Positions 9,459-20,433 of a stretch of DNA of 27,934 nucleotides are shown here, piece by piece. Position 1 is the first letter of the stretch. Every line of letters begins with the position of its first letter. The position numbers and the translations under genes are program-made. The stretch comes from Amphimedon queenslandica. Its lineage: Eukaryota > Porifera > Demospongiae > Haplosclerida > Niphatidae. The stretch spans positions 72,583 to 100,516 of the forward strand of contig NW_003546347.1 of the NCBI RefSeq assembly GCF_000090795.2. Reading direction: 5' to 3'. The notes under the pieces are model-generated. The model did no database searches. It was not told the DNA's origin and worked only from the letters and a program-made list of their open reading frames with translations.

Positions 9459-10283
9459 GATATTAGATAGAACTAAGCTTAGCTCTGCCAGGATAGATCA
9501 TTATACCTCAAGGACACTACACCCAACAGTTGTTCCAACCCTCTAACCAGATCTATCTTAAAGCAGAGAGTGGGTCACAACGACAGTAGAGGTTTGGCAC
9601 CCTGGTATCTAGCTCTTCCCTTCTCTTTTGCAGTGAAGGAAGAAAACCAACACACCAGTAAACACGAAGTAACTCCAGGCGGACACCCACCACCAGAACC
9701 ATGAGACCACCATAGGTTTATGTAAAAGCACGCAATAGCAGTAGTTGGTAAGGAAGAGGCGAGGCAGTCCGGCCTTAAGAACTGGAAGTGGTGGTTTCAA
9801 ACGTTTTTATGGGCCCAACTTTCACCACCTCTAACCTATTTTTAATAGATGTATTTATTGGGTTAGATGGGGAGCAGTAGCAGACATTAACGTAAATGTT
9901 ATACCTATTTGTGTTACTTGACAACAGAATGTATGCATACACTTATATGTGCAACACCAAGCTAGACATTTGGCTATTTAATAGAGTAGTCTGTATGTTT
10001 CTTGTAATGCTAACTCAAGTGTATGTTAATTGTTTACAATTCGTTATAGGCTATACTTAGATCTTTGTTTTAATTGTATACACAGATAGAGTTACAATTG
10101 GGGCTTACGAGCATTCAATACAATTGAGGTTGCCATTTTGTAATGTAAACATGTGCTTTAATGAATATGTAATTAATTACTACTAAATTAATTGGGTTCA
10201 CTTAAAAACAAATTACATATGTACATGTATATTGCATGGATTGTTCTACTTATTCTAAGACTAGATGCATGTGTTCAGAACAT
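9459..10283 (+). repeat. Array unit A3, divergent subfamily
   Basis: It starts after the GA junction and keeps AAGGACACTACACCCAAC (near 9510), the core block (9756-9835, with GGAAGTGGTGGTTTCAAACG in place of GGAACTGGGGGTT), and the A0-type 3' end (10085-10283). The middle differs from A1 and A2. The 63-codon minus-strand open frame around 9609-9800 overlaps the core and is not supported as a gene. The unit ends TTCAGAACATAGAGAGAG at the Penelope insertion point. Confidence 0.65.
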
Positions 10284-10309
10284 AGAGAGAGAGAGAGATC
10301 GAGAGAGAA
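10284..10309. repeat. GA-rich junction at the 3' end of the composite Penelope element
   Basis: A GAGAGAGAGAG run with one ATC interruption lies between array unit A3 and the first element bases (ACCCACAGGGG). The same kind of junction lies at 22430-22441 and 24616-24631. Confidence 0.7.
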
Positions 10310-10474
10310 CCCACAGGGGTGGGGACCCTACTTTGCCCCATTCAGGAAGTATTACTAATACTATTTGTTAAGATGAAGGTACATGTATCATAGTTAATGT
10401 CAGGTTAAAGCTAGTTCTTGTACATGTACTTTTTAATAGTACGATTAACATTTACCTGTATGTACCCAGTACTA

Positions 10475-10930
10475 TTAAAGGACCTGAGCATTTAAAGCTA
10501 TAGGTTGTAACGTTTTGAGTGTTGCTATCCAGTATCGTTCCATAGTGTTGAGTGATTCCGAATTATTGTCTTCTGCTCTATCTATAGTCTGGTGCTTCAG
10601 TTGCTCTAATTCATGATTTTCTAAATAGAAGTGCTGATTAATAGATCTGTGTTGTTTTGTTGTAATGCTTGACCTATGTTGCTTAATTCTGTCTCTCAAA
10701 GATTTGGTAGTTTGAGTTACGTATTGTTTCTTGCACCTGCAACAGGAGATAAGATATAGAACGTTCTTTGATGCACACGAAAACTGATATCTGATTCTAA
10801 ATTGCTGTTTCGTTGTTTTACTAGTAAATAACTTTGTAGTGCTGGCATGTGGCACATTTAGGTAGGTTGCATCTGTATGGTGATGTGTTGTTCTGAATTA
10901 TAGGTAGCTTCACTTCAAATTGTGCCCACT
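10475..10930 (-). pseudogene. GIY-YIG endonuclease domain of Penelope-like copy b
   Basis: The minus-strand frame 10855-10475 reads NVLYLISCCRCKKQYVTQTT, then SLRDRIKQHRSS, then HF...HELEQL, then MERYWIATLKTLQP. This is the Penelope version of the GIY-YIG nuclease: LYLI for GIY, YV-x for YIG, the Arg helix and the Glu in the E-R-Y-W box. The Gly of YIG (normally YVG) is Thr here. Just upstream, at 10930-10860, the linker CNLPKCATCQH gives the Cys-rich finger that comes before the nuclease in these elements; a stop run separates it from the domain. The nuclease would nick target DNA to prime reverse transcription. Confidence 0.87.
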
Positions 10931-11620
10931 ATTCTGTGATTTGTATCTCTTCAATTATTTTCATTGATTGCCTTTTATTTGATTCATGCCTTTTTTTAAC
11001 TAGTGCATCCTTTATTGTACTGTTTCTTAAGGTTATAAAGAGTGGATGATCTGTAAATCTATCTACTTTATGAAGCAGAAAATTATTTAGTATCAGACGT
11101 TTGAGTTGGCGAAGGTTTGGAGGTCTATTGTATTTGAGTATTGGGCGTGTTGGTGGTTGAGTGATTGGAGTTACTAGTGTGTGATGAGTTGTTCCCTTTG
11201 AGTATATTTCACTTTTTTTAGCTGTTTCTGAATTAGTTTTCACGAATATTTTCTGTTCATTAGTCGTTCTTTAAAAAGATTTATTTATTGTTCGTAATTT
11301 GCTACAGTTGAATTTGTTCTATTATATCTAGTAGCTTGACCAATAATGAGACCTTTAAAAATTTCTATTGCGTGATTAGTAAGGGGAATAAGTTGTTTTG
11401 CTTTTGGTACGTAGTCCCTTTTAATTTTTTAGTTTCTTTAAAGACTTCATTGTTACAAATAGAGATGTCTAAGAAGTTGACTACTTGTATCGGAATGGTT
11501 TTCTGTGAATTTAATGCTTTGAAGAAAATTTTTGAGACATTCTACAAACTTACTTAAACTCTGCTGTTAAGGCCAAGTCATAAGTTTTTTAGTAGTACGG
11601 ACATAAAGATGTTAGCTAAA
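10929..11620 (-). pseudogene. Penelope-like copy b: RT thumb and linker to the endonuclease
   Basis: Minus-strand pieces include KRDYVPKAKQLIPL, EIFKGLIIGQATRYNRTNS, NLFKERLMNRKYS, and then (11243-10929) the frame containing RQLKRLILNNFLLHKV, DHPLFITLRNSTIKDALVKK. The last box is repeated in the third Penelope copy (ENPLFVTLRNCTIKDVLVK near 25300). Stops and frame changes separate the pieces. The segment that should hold the YxDD catalytic box, between the GTAM-type motif (about 11660) and the thumb, is not found, so an internal deletion is likely near 11570-11620. Confidence 0.72.
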
Positions 11621-12720
11621 CATGGTGGGAAAGATGTTACCAATGCCGTCCCATACTTCTGAAGGTCATGTTCGAGAATGCGAAAATGTTATGATTAATA
11701 TTTTATTTGGAGGAGATGCATCACTAAGTTTAGATCTTGAATTAGCAGTTCTGTGTGCTCTACCATTTCTTTATAAATTATATTTAAGCATTCCTGCTGT
11801 GGTATAGACGGGTAGAGACTTAATACGTCTGATATGACTAATGTTGTTTCATCTGTGAATTGGAAGTTGTTCAACTCTAGTGTTAACTGTGTAGAATTTT
11901 AAAAATAATCTGTATGGTATTGAGCCAGTGGCTGTAGCACGTGGTCTAGGAACCTTGCTGTTCTGGACAGCAACGAGTTACAATGAGAAATGATGGGTCT
12001 AATTGGAGGGAGACAATCTTTGTGTAGAACTTTGTGAACTTTGGGTAATCCATAGAATTGAGGTGTTGGTGTTGGGTGAAAAGGCTTCAGGTTATGATAT
12101 TGGTATAATTGTTTATTTATTGCTACTGATCTTTGAAGTTCATAAAAGTGTTTACTATTTTTCTTATTTGTGAGATTGTTGGAAAATTCTTTACTCTTAT
12201 ATAAGTGTCGGTGGATAAATGTTTCATGCATTTCTTTTCGTAGTTGTCTGACTTTAGCACAATCACTCCGAGATTTTTGTCCACTGGTTTGACTGTGATT
12301 TTCATGTTTTGTAAGCTCTTTAAGACCTTCTAGTCATTGGGAGAAAAATTGCACTTTGTTTCATAAGGGATTTTAGCTAATTCTTTGTCGACTAAATTGT
12401 GATGCATGTGATGAAGTTCTTAATTGTATTGATGTTCTGCCTGATGTCAGTTTTGGTTTTTAAGAATTTCATAAGTCTGAAGATGAAAGACAGATATCTT
12501 GAATTGTTGCATAAGTGGTTTTTTGGTGCCTAATATTTGGGTATTTTCTGGTTTTGTGTTGTGGTGCTACGCTGATCATCTCTATTAATTTTTCCAGATC
12601 TGAGGCTAATAACTTACACTTGGTGTGAACCAGTATGTCTTTTAGTATGTTGCTTTTAAGACTAATAAAGCGTGGCTCTCTGTGGCATCGTGTTAACTTG
12701 TAGTGCAAAAATTCTTCAAG
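11621..12720 (-). pseudogene. Penelope-like copy b: N-terminal region, RT fingers and part of palm
   Basis: Minus strand from 12708: a 79-codon frame with CHREPRFISLKSNILKDILV, then at 12305-11899 VKPVDKNLGVIVLKSDNYE, LYQYHNLKPFHPTPTPQFYG, LPKVHK and PIRPIISHCNSLLSRTARF, and then SLYPSIPQQECLNIIYKEM near 11800. The FYGLPKVHK and RPI-S boxes and SLYPSIP are the conserved RT motifs of Penelope-like elements. The GTAMG motif has decayed to GTALVTSFPP with LANIFMSVLLKNL after it (about 11650). At least three frame changes are needed to read it. Confidence 0.82.
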
Positions 12721-12839
12721 AATAGTTCGTTTTATTTTAATAAAGTTCGGAGGTGGGTTTCACTGCGATATTGGCCTTTGGAGCACTTGTCTGATGGTGA
12801 TGCTTGTCTTGTGTTTGAGCTTTTCTTATAATTAACTTT

Positions 12840-14140
12840 CTTGATAGCTTCCAATATAAAACAAATGGGGTATTTTTGGTTCAATAGACGTTCTGTGAAT
12901 CTTTCCACTTGCTTTTTGTACTCTTCTACCGTTTAGTTTGTGCGAGCATACCTTACCAGTTCTCCAGTTATAATGCCTTTGAAGATTGATTTTGGGTGGT
13001 TTGAAGTGAAATTGAGGTATTGGTATAAATTACTAACTTTCTGATATGTTTTTACATTCAATTTCTTGAACTTTTGAAGTCTTCTCCTTTATAATTAGTA
13101 ACATCTAAGAGATCTATAGTTGTGTTCGACTGTGACATTGTGAAATTTATATTCGTATGAAAGGAGTTCAATTAATTGCATAAGTTTAGATTTTGATGTT
13201 TTGGCCATAGAATCAAAATATCATCAGTATATCTTTTGATTGTATAAGGTTTTTCAAAGACTGATGTAAGAAACTTGTTTAAGAATGCAGAAATGAATAT
13301 ATTGGCTATTGTGGGAGAGAATGTTGCTCCCATTGCAGTACCTTCAGTCTGGAGGAACATGCTGCCTCCAAATTCAAAATAATCATTATTTATGTTAATG
13401 TTAAGGAGGCATGCTATCAAGTTAGGGTTTAATATTATTAGATGTTGGTGTTTAAGCATCTAGTTTCGAACTTTTTCTAAGCACTTCTTCTGTGGTATTA
13501 GAGGATAAAGGCTTGAAACATCCATAGTCACCAGTATGACATCATTGGGTACTGTTGACTTTTCTAAAAATGAAATTAATCCATTGAGTTTTTTAGGTAG
13601 TCCTTGCAGGAATGGGCAAGTGGCTGTAGCACATGGTTGATGAATCGGGCCGGGCCGTTTTAGACAGTAAAGAATCTGTATGTGCCACTATTGATCTCAG
13701 GGGTGGTATGCCATTATTATCTAACTCTGTGTACTTTGCGCAACCCGTAAAAACTGGGAATCACATGCTTCTGATTTGGATGTAGATAATGATATACCTT
13801 TCTGTGTGGGGCGAGTTTGTTCTTGAAACTTATGAGCAGGTTAATTATGCTTGTTTTTATTTCACTAGTTGGAAACGTGTCTGCCTTAGTATAAGTATTT
13901 GACATTAAATGAAGTAAGCATTGGTCCTCATAGTCACTGTTGTTCATGACAGCTATACCTAGATTCTTGTTTGATTCTTGTCTAGATTCTTTCAAAGCTG
14001 TTGATTGCTTCTAGTTCTTTGTTAAACAAACTCTTCATGTGCTTGTTTGTGGCTGTTCTTAATTGTTTGACTAACTTAATATAAGGTTTTCTATTGGTGC
14101 CACATTGACAGTGAAAAAGGGTGGTGAGCTCTCCTTAATT
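12840..14140 (-). pseudogene. Penelope-like copy a: reverse transcriptase and thumb
   Basis: Minus-strand blocks: KNLGIAVMNNSDYEDQCLLH and YHYLHPNQKHVIPSFYGL with RKVHRV (13995-13717), NGPARFINHVLQPLA (about 13640), and then the 13459-13172 frame with GGSMFLQTEGTAMGATFSP, TIANIFISAFLNKF and KRYTDDILILW. The last contains an intact Y-x-D-D catalytic box. The thumb follows (LNSFHTNINFTMSQSN, IDLLDVTNYKGEDF) down to about 12840. The copy then stops: no Cys finger or GIY-YIG domain follows, and a new N-terminal region (copy b) begins instead. Stops near 13715 and elsewhere kill the frame. Confidence 0.84.
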
Positions 14141-14373
14141 TTTTCTCTGTAAAGCAGCATGGTTTCGTTGTCCTGATCCAATTCTTGTGTCTCGTTATGT
14201 TCTCTGTTTGAGATTGCTATCTTTCTTAAGTACTTACTGAACAAAACGTACTGGGAGAGGAAAGCAAGGTGCCTTTAAGTTCAATTGGCATGTTTGTGAA
14301 AATTATAATCCTTTGTTAAGAACGTCGAGGTGGATCAGTGTTAGACTGTGTGAACTAAAGTTATGAACTATTG

Positions 14374-14799
14374 TCACCTTGTGTTTGGTGGTTTGTGCCC
14401 ACCTTCCTCTAAAAATGAATAATTTTCCTTTGCTGTCTCGGGGCAGCCTCTTGTAGGCTGGGACTTTTTCTTGTCGTTTAGGCTGTGCGTGTTTGATACT
14501 GCTTCCGTTGGAGTGTGGGTTTCTGGCTGATGTTGAGAACCTTCATTGGCTGACTGAAGCCGGGCCTTTCTTATCATTAGCTCAATAGTGTTGGCTTCAA
14601 TGACTCTTTCTAGATGTTGTAGGAAAATTTTGGAGTACCCTTTCCTAAAGATTCTGTTTAGTTCATTCTGTCTTTCCTTTGTTGTTTGAAGCACATGCTT
14701 TGGATTGTATTTTGTTGATACTAATTCATAAAGAAATATCGTCTTTTGATGCTTTTTATACGTTTTGAGTGACAGAATTTCTTCATGGTTACTTAACAT
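14374..14799 (-). CDS. N-terminal region of Penelope-like copy a ORF
   Basis: A 141-codon open frame with an ATG at its upstream end is the first coding block of the 5' Penelope copy. The first half is helical and rich in Lys, Gln and Leu (KTYKKHQKTIFLYELVST, LNRIFRKGYSKIFLQHLERV). The second half is polar and low-complexity (QHQPETHTPTEAVSNTHSL) and looks disordered. I know no domain for it. Position is the evidence: it lies between the likely 5' UTR (14800-15390) and the RT, about 380 bp upstream of the first RT motif with stops between, so it is now a detached fragment. Confidence 0.5.
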   Translation of the reverse strand: MLSNHEEILSLKTYKKHQKTIFLYELVSTKYNPKHVLQTTKERQNELNRIFRKGYSKIFLQHLERVIEANTIELMIRKARLQSANEGSQHQPETHTPTEAVSNTHSLNDKKKSQPTRGCPETAKENYSFLEEGGHKPPNTR

Positions 14800-15390
14800 A
14801 CACTCTATGGGGAAATAGCGTTTTTATCTAAGTTGGCTTTGAATTTAACTCTAACTAAATTACATACATATATATTTACACATACATACAATATGATACC
14901 AATGCATGTCTGTGAAAGATTTTTTATTGCATCTAACTTGTATGTGTTGTCTTAAAATTACAATTACCAATTCTTATCTGACATAACTAAATTGTCAATT
15001 AATTCATATTAAATTTATATTGATTTGTACTGTATGATTTTTGGTAAACAATAGATTAATGTAATGACATGTATAATGACGATGTACCATTGTGAGTATA
15101 TGTATGACTTATTCTGTGAATGCACTTAGTTCCATGGAAGAAGGGTCCATTAGGCTGAGGAAGCGATACTCGGAAAACAGTATCATCCATGTATTGGAAA
15201 GGCCTGTCTCAAGGACTTCTCACCCACTTAGGTAGTCCTACGACAATAGGCTTTTGGCCCTTTAATGGCTCATTGACCACTAGGACATGGGTCAAGGCCA
15301 CTACCACTGAGGTATTGACTGAGGCCGCGTTGACTAGGGTTAAAGCCGAGGTTTGCTGGAGATATTCTCTCCCTACCGTATTTTTTGGAA
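14800..15390 (-). other. Likely 5' untranslated region of Penelope-like copy a
   Basis: No coding motif on the minus strand. The outer 110 bp (15283-15390) match 22825-22925, the same end of the deleted Penelope derivative; shared landmarks are CTAGGACATGGG, CAAGGCCACT and GCTGAGGTTTGC or a near variant. A shorter match, AGGCTTTTGGCCCT near 15249, recurs at 27175 in the third Penelope copy. The two overlapping open frames at 15189-15455 cross the element boundary and are not genes. Confidence 0.6.
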
Positions 15391-15645
15391 AGAAGAGATT
15401 AAATAATGTCACATTAAGTTTAAGACAGGACGCTACACCCAACTCTTGTCAATAGTCAGACATTGGAGTGTTGGACACAGTCAGTTGATGCTCCTAGACT
15501 TCTTTCCTGGGTATCTATCCAGCACCTTGCACTCGACACGCTTTTCATGACTCAGAGATACCAATTGTCATCATACCATGTGACAATATAAACAAACTGT
15601 TACAATTACTGTGTTACCATGAAAGCCATGGTGAACAGCAGGCTA
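15391..15645 (+). repeat. Array unit A4, left part
   Basis: It starts GATTAAATAATGTCACATTAAG and follows unit A1 or A2 up to the GGCTA of the core block, where the CACTG transposon begins. Unit A4 resumes at 21819. The two parts sum to about 845-870 bp, the length of an uninterrupted unit. Confidence 0.88.
15644..15645. repeat. TA target-site duplication, left
   Basis: TA occurs once in the empty core (GGCTAGGCAG) of units A1 and A2 and on both sides of this element (second copy at 21819-21820). Confidence 0.8.
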
Positions 15646-15668
15646 CACTGTAAAAAATGAAGTGTGTA
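15646..15668 (+). repeat. Left terminal inverted repeat of the CACTG transposon
   Basis: CACTGTAAAA at the tip matches the inverted right end perfectly for ten bases, then continues with one gap and a few mismatches to GTGTGTA, about 23 bp in all. Confidence 0.85.
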
Positions 15669-15745
15669 ATGCCCACTTTAGGTGTGATCATTTCACTAGA
15701 AAGTGTGCAGTGGAGACTTTTATAAGTGTGTATTGGATCATAAGG
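15660..15745 (+). promoter_or_regulatory. Left subterminal GTGTG motif cluster
   Basis: Within 90 bp there are AAGTGTGTAATG, TAGGTGTGATC, AAAGTGTGCAG and TAAGTGTGTATT. Clusters of short subterminal motifs are where CACTA elements bind their own transposition proteins. That role is inferred here. Confidence 0.5.
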
Positions 15746-15792
15746 TGCTGACACAGGACACTGTTGCTATACTTATATTATGACTCAATTAA

Positions 15793-18700
15793 TTAATATT
15801 GCTTAATAAGATATTTTAAATTTACAAAAGAATGACCTGATAACTTATAAAAACCAAAAACATTAAAATCATGAAGTATTGAAAGTTCACAAAATATATA
15901 AGAATGAGTGTGAGATACTTTATATGAATGAAAGTGATGGTCAAAATACTCAGTAAGCAATATTGCTCTTCACTCAAAAGATAAAATACATCCATGTAAT
16001 ACTATAATTTTCTTAATCAGACCGAACGAAGGCTCAGTTGTCATTAAAAGTACGACAACACCACCTGGTTTGTACAACACACCATTATCTTCAAGCCATG
16101 AAGCTTTATACATCATATTTAGTTTGTTATAATTAAAATTCGTAATAACTTACTCTGTTACTGTATTTGTATTTTGAAGTTCCACTAAATTTGAGTAATA
16201 AGCAACACCTTCAACTGACACTTCATGAGCTATACCATTACAATAACTTTATAAGTTAATGTTAACAACGTACTTGGTCCACATTGTGTTGATTTTACCA
16301 GACCCAGTCCCTTTGCTGCATTGAAGTAGAGGCACATAAGTCTTTGGTGGTGACTAGCAAAACCCTGCTATGTTTTTAAAACACTTAATGTGCTGGGAAA
16401 TGTTCTTGAAATAGTTAAGCTTTGCTTCATAACGCATGCACCAAAAATGAATCAAAGGTCCACATCTAAATTATTTTATTAAATTATGTACATATAATTA
16501 TTTTACCTCTCAATCCACTCTAGATAATGTTACCATGTAATGAAATTTAGGAGTAATAGCACAGAAATATAATTTTATGAACTCGGTATGATGATCTTCT
16601 TTTAACATTGCAAGATAGCTTATCATAATATTAGAGCTTAAAACTGGTGCCAAAAGTACATCAATGATGGTGCAAAGTAATAAAAAATTTTGCCAATGTG
16701 AATCACTGCTTGAAATCTCGTGACCAATCATTAAAGGGAGAAATCTCACTTAATTCCACATTTGTGCAGCTGCATGAGTTATAAATTAAATAAAATATAA
16801 TTTAGGATTATTATAATACCTTTTGTTTTACACTATGATCTGAAGAATTAAGTGTTGTTTCTGAGATAAGAGTAGGTTTGTCCTTAACATCAGAGTAACA
16901 ATACGGAAAAGTTTCAATTGTACCATTAAGTTTATCAACTGTTATAACTTTCTCTCCAATTAAATGCTTCAATAACTCCTTTACTTCATACTGAGTGACT
17001 CCCTCCAAAACTCATGCATAACATCTGGTGCTAGTCCTTCTGTTACATGAATATATAAAGACAAATTTAAACAGGAATCTCTTGTTAATCCTTATGTTAC
17101 AGATGAATGAGAGCTGAGTAGTCCTTGCATGCTCCTAATGTGATGATCATGTGTCTCGAGTTCTTGGAATGAATGAATGAGAATTAAACTACAAAAAAAT
17201 CGTTTCCGTTAAGACTTTAAAATTACTTCTTTATTTATGTCATCAGCTGTTGTCATACAGTGCCGAAATTTTTGAAATGCTGATGAAGGTGCTTTGTATC
17301 CTCCAATATATGTGGATCCTAAGTTATCTCCAGAAGCAATTACAACTGTACCTCGAATTACAAAGGATACATTTTCAAGTGTCAATCCTTCCTAAAATTT
17401 GGGACATTATTTTTGATTACAGAATTTTGTACATTACCTTTTCTAGAACTTCCAAATCTTCCATAAACTTTTTAAGAACAATATCAGCAACATACTTGAG
17501 AATAATAGACAATTTTCGCAATGGCATAAAGTTGAATAGCTCTAAATTTTGAACAAAGTTTTGGAGCTATATTAGCAAGTGTATAATAGAAAACAGCTGT
17601 ATGAATAATTTAATTAACACAAAATTGATATCATAAAAGTACAAAACTTTCAAGGGCTATAAATTATATAAATCTACTTCGTCAGTTAAATTTCTTATTT
17701 ACCGGATAAATTTGTTTCTTAATGGCCCTTGAAAATTTAGCATGTCTATGAAGTTTTTACCTATTTTGTGTACTTTAGTCTTGGTGCCCAATGGGTTGCA
17801 AAATTTAAGCTCGTCATAGTAAATCATTAGTTGCAAAGCATGAGGCTCACTTGAAAATAAGGCATACATATTAAAGCTTTTACCATCAAAAAAATCCCTA
17901 AGTAAACCATCACTTCTTGAATGTTCAGTAAGAGTCTATAGAAAAATACCAAAATAAAGTAATAATAGGGAGTACACAAACTTCATTCCGGATGAAATTA
18001 TCAGACAAAAGCTGTTTAAGTGACAGAAGCAATGGTATATCATAAACGCATTCATCAACAGCTTTCATGTAAGGCCGTTCATGATGTGTAAGGCACATTT
18101 TTTGCCCCAACTTTCTTTCTACTGGTTCCTATATAACAAAAATTAAATGCCACTAGCATTAACATTTAGACTCACAATAAGTCCAAAAGTCTCCTTGAAG
18201 TATTTATTTTGAAAATATTTAGTTTCCAACCCTTCAAAAGGACATAGAACAACACCTGATGGAGCATTTGGTAAGCTCATAAGACATTGATTGAAAAGAA
18301 TTTAAACATGAGCAATTAATCCATCTAAAGCAGTCCCAGAGATTTGATAAACTTCTTTTGCTTTTACAAAAAAAGAGCTGCTTGATTCTTGATATCAATA
18401 GCATCATTGCCACTGTAGTATTTATGTAAAATACAGAAGGAATTATTTAATACCATGCGATTTGTTTTATACACTGCATGATGGACATGTACATATCACA
18501 AGGTGTACTATAGATTTGCAAGTGTCCTACCCTAAAGTTGAATTTACAGCTACACATTTACTAATAAACATACCAGTCACTAACTCCAGTATAATCTGCT
18601 TCATCAACAGCTCTGTCACTACCCTCATAAAGTAAGGCATCTTCAACTTCAAGAGGCTCAAGATCATCAGTGTGTTTCCTACAAAAATGTTGCCTAAATG

Positions 18701-18854
18701 AGTGGAAATTTGTATAAGTTCTGGAACACCCATTGATCCCACAACAAATGAAGAAATTAGGATCAAATCCATGTACAGCACCAATATGACAGACAACTGC
18801 CTTTAAATTGGGAGCAGCAAACTTGAAACAGATCCACACTTATATCTAGACATT
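15793..18854 (-). pseudogene. C2H2-finger transposase-like gene of the CACTG transposon, multi-exon, decayed
   Basis: A plausible start is the ATG at 18852-18854 (MSRYKC). Exon 1 (18854-18574, one frameshift) carries two C2H2 fingers: FAAPNLKAVVCHIGAVHG, and CGINGCSRTYTNFHSFRQH followed by C-R-K-H. Later exons, bounded by GT/AG on the minus strand, are about 18412-18176, 18128-17982, 17935-17761 (ALQLMIYYDELKFCNPLGTK), 17596-17438 (VFYYTLANIAPKLCSKFRA), 17391-17227 (GDNLGSTYIGGYKAPSSAF), 17039-16821 (GLAPDVMHE, EGVTQYEVKELLKHLIGEK), 16770-16507 (RFLPLMIGHEI, ITPKFHYM), 16465-16264 (GPLIHFWCMRYEAKLNYFK) and a last part ending in the TAA at 15793-15795. This architecture matches a transposase-like family abundant in sponges, cnidarians and fish. 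Stops near 18306, 16751 and others plus frameshifts make it a pseudogene. Which acidic residues form the active site is not settled by this reading. Confidence 0.82.
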
Positions 18855-18865
18855 GTAATTTGTAA

Positions 18866-18901
18866 ACCACACCTACAATACCACACCTAATAACCACACC
18901 T
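18866..18901. promoter_or_regulatory. Three ACCACACCT repeats between the two divergent transposon genes
   Basis: ACCACACCT occurs at 18866-18874, 18880-18888 and 18893-18901, spaced 13-14 bp. The complement AGGTGTGGT resembles the subterminal AGGTGTG motifs at both ends of the element. The repeats sit just upstream of the minus-strand start and where the plus-strand gene begins, so they may be a shared bidirectional promoter or operator. Confidence 0.55.
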
Positions 18902-20433
18902 TATAGCCTCGTGTCTCTATAGTGTAACGAAGTCTGTCTTAGTGTCGTTTCTTGAGAGAAACAAAGTCATCAAATGTCCTGCTCACACTGAAGAAGGTGA
19001 TGTTCCATTCCTAAAGAGAGAGTTTAGAAAGGAATTTTCCTTCTAGAAGCACGTTGCTATTGATGTGACCTTTCAATGTTATGATGATGACTGGATAGAG
19101 TATGTTGATCTGGGAGAGAGTGAAACAGTTTAAAATAAAGAGAAATTGAAAGTTGTTGTGACATCTAAACTTGGAACACCAGCTCTAACTGATGAGGCAA
19201 ATGATGATATGGTATGGTGCTATCATGTATTGTACGGTAGGGAGTGGCATTGGCGGGTATTTGGGTATTTGTCCAATTCATCTTTGTTTTTTCTTTATTG
19301 TTTAATAAAACATAGTTTTAGTCTTTGGTATGTTGAATTTATAAATGAGAATAAGAGCAATTTTAACAACATGAATAATAAAAAAATGACAACATTTATT
19401 ACATTATTGCTAGAAATGTTGCACCCTATGTTAAACTATAAACTAAATGTAGCATTGAAATGGCATATATGTAATGACCAGACTCCCACCAAATTACTAT
19501 TATTCTAATTTTATTTGCTGTCTTTTCTAATGTTACCTTTGTGTATAGACGTTTGAAGACTCTGAAGTTACTCCATTAAGAAGTGATTTTAGGGGGAAGG
19601 CCTCTAAATGAAAATTACAAGCATTTTCAGATGATGAAAGCGAAGATTTGTGCTCTCCTTCATTACCTAAATTAGAATTTGGTGACATTGCTTCTCCAGT
19701 TGGACGTAATGTCGAAACAAGAGACAAAAAATTGAAGATGATTCATACCTTTGCCGCAGCCATTTTCGTAACCTAAACATTTTAGACGTGATGTTGAGGA
19801 AGCTTTAAAAAGAAAGAGTCAATTCTATTCAACTATAGCATCGTCTGTGTTCAATTATCCATCAGCTGAAGATTACAAAAATGTAGCTGATGCTATTGTT
19901 CAGAAATATGCTTTTTTGAAGTCAACTGTTGGTACACCTACTGTAAGTAGGTTGTCTTTAAAAATAATTTTCAATTTTTAGGGGGCGATAATTCAATCTC
20001 TGGTTAATTGTTTCAAGGAATTCAGAAGAGAAGAAAAGCTTCAAACATCTAAGAGTGAAACTGAAGACAGTGAGGAAGGGTCATGCACATCTACAGATAA
20101 TTTTATTTAAGTTGCCATTTAAAAGTAATGTGAATAACTTTTAGTTAGTAATATTCGAAGTCCTGGACAAATTCTTGCTTTGAAGAAGCCTAATACTTTT
20201 GGTAATTTACTCATTTTACGGAGTGTCAATGTGGAAGACTGAACTTGGTTAGATGTACAGTAATTAAAGACTTCATTAATTTAATATTATGTACAGTTGT
20301 GACAGTGTTAATTAGTAGCTGAATACAGTCAGTTAAATATTTACAGTTGATAAGTGTTAATTTGTGTGTTGGCAGTAATCTTATAATTTATGTAATCTTT
20401 TATTAGGCTTTTATATGATGTACATGTATATAG

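Larger units (their letters stand above)
10284..15390 (-). mobile_element. Composite Penelope-like element: two head-to-tail partial copies
   Basis: Minus-strand coding pieces appear in the order N-terminal region, RT, post-RT (14799 to about 12840), then again N-terminal region, RT, linker and GIY-YIG endonuclease (about 12720 to 10475). This is a 5' copy that lost its endonuclease joined to a 3' copy that keeps it. Head-to-tail partial tandems are typical of Penelope-like elements. The insert sits between GA-rich ends in the array: the left flank is unit A3, and the right flank (AGAGATTAAATAATG) is the start of unit A4. Stops and frame changes make it inactive. Confidence 0.85.

Noticed and set aside
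11336..11807. Plus-strand open frames of 73 and 61 codons
   Set aside because: They lie antisense to the Penelope RT, whose motifs (SLYPSIPQQECLNIIYKEM, LANIFMSVLLKNL) are clear on the minus strand.
10284..15390. Hammerhead ribozyme in the Penelope ends
   Set aside because: Hammerheads occur in many Penelope-like elements, so I looked for CTGATGA paired with GAAA on both strands near all element ends. I found no arrangement with the required core.
18527..18796. 89-codon minus-strand open frame overlapping the zinc-finger exon
   Set aside because: It is the alternative frame of the exon that encodes the two C2H2 fingers; only the other frame has the Cys/His spacing.
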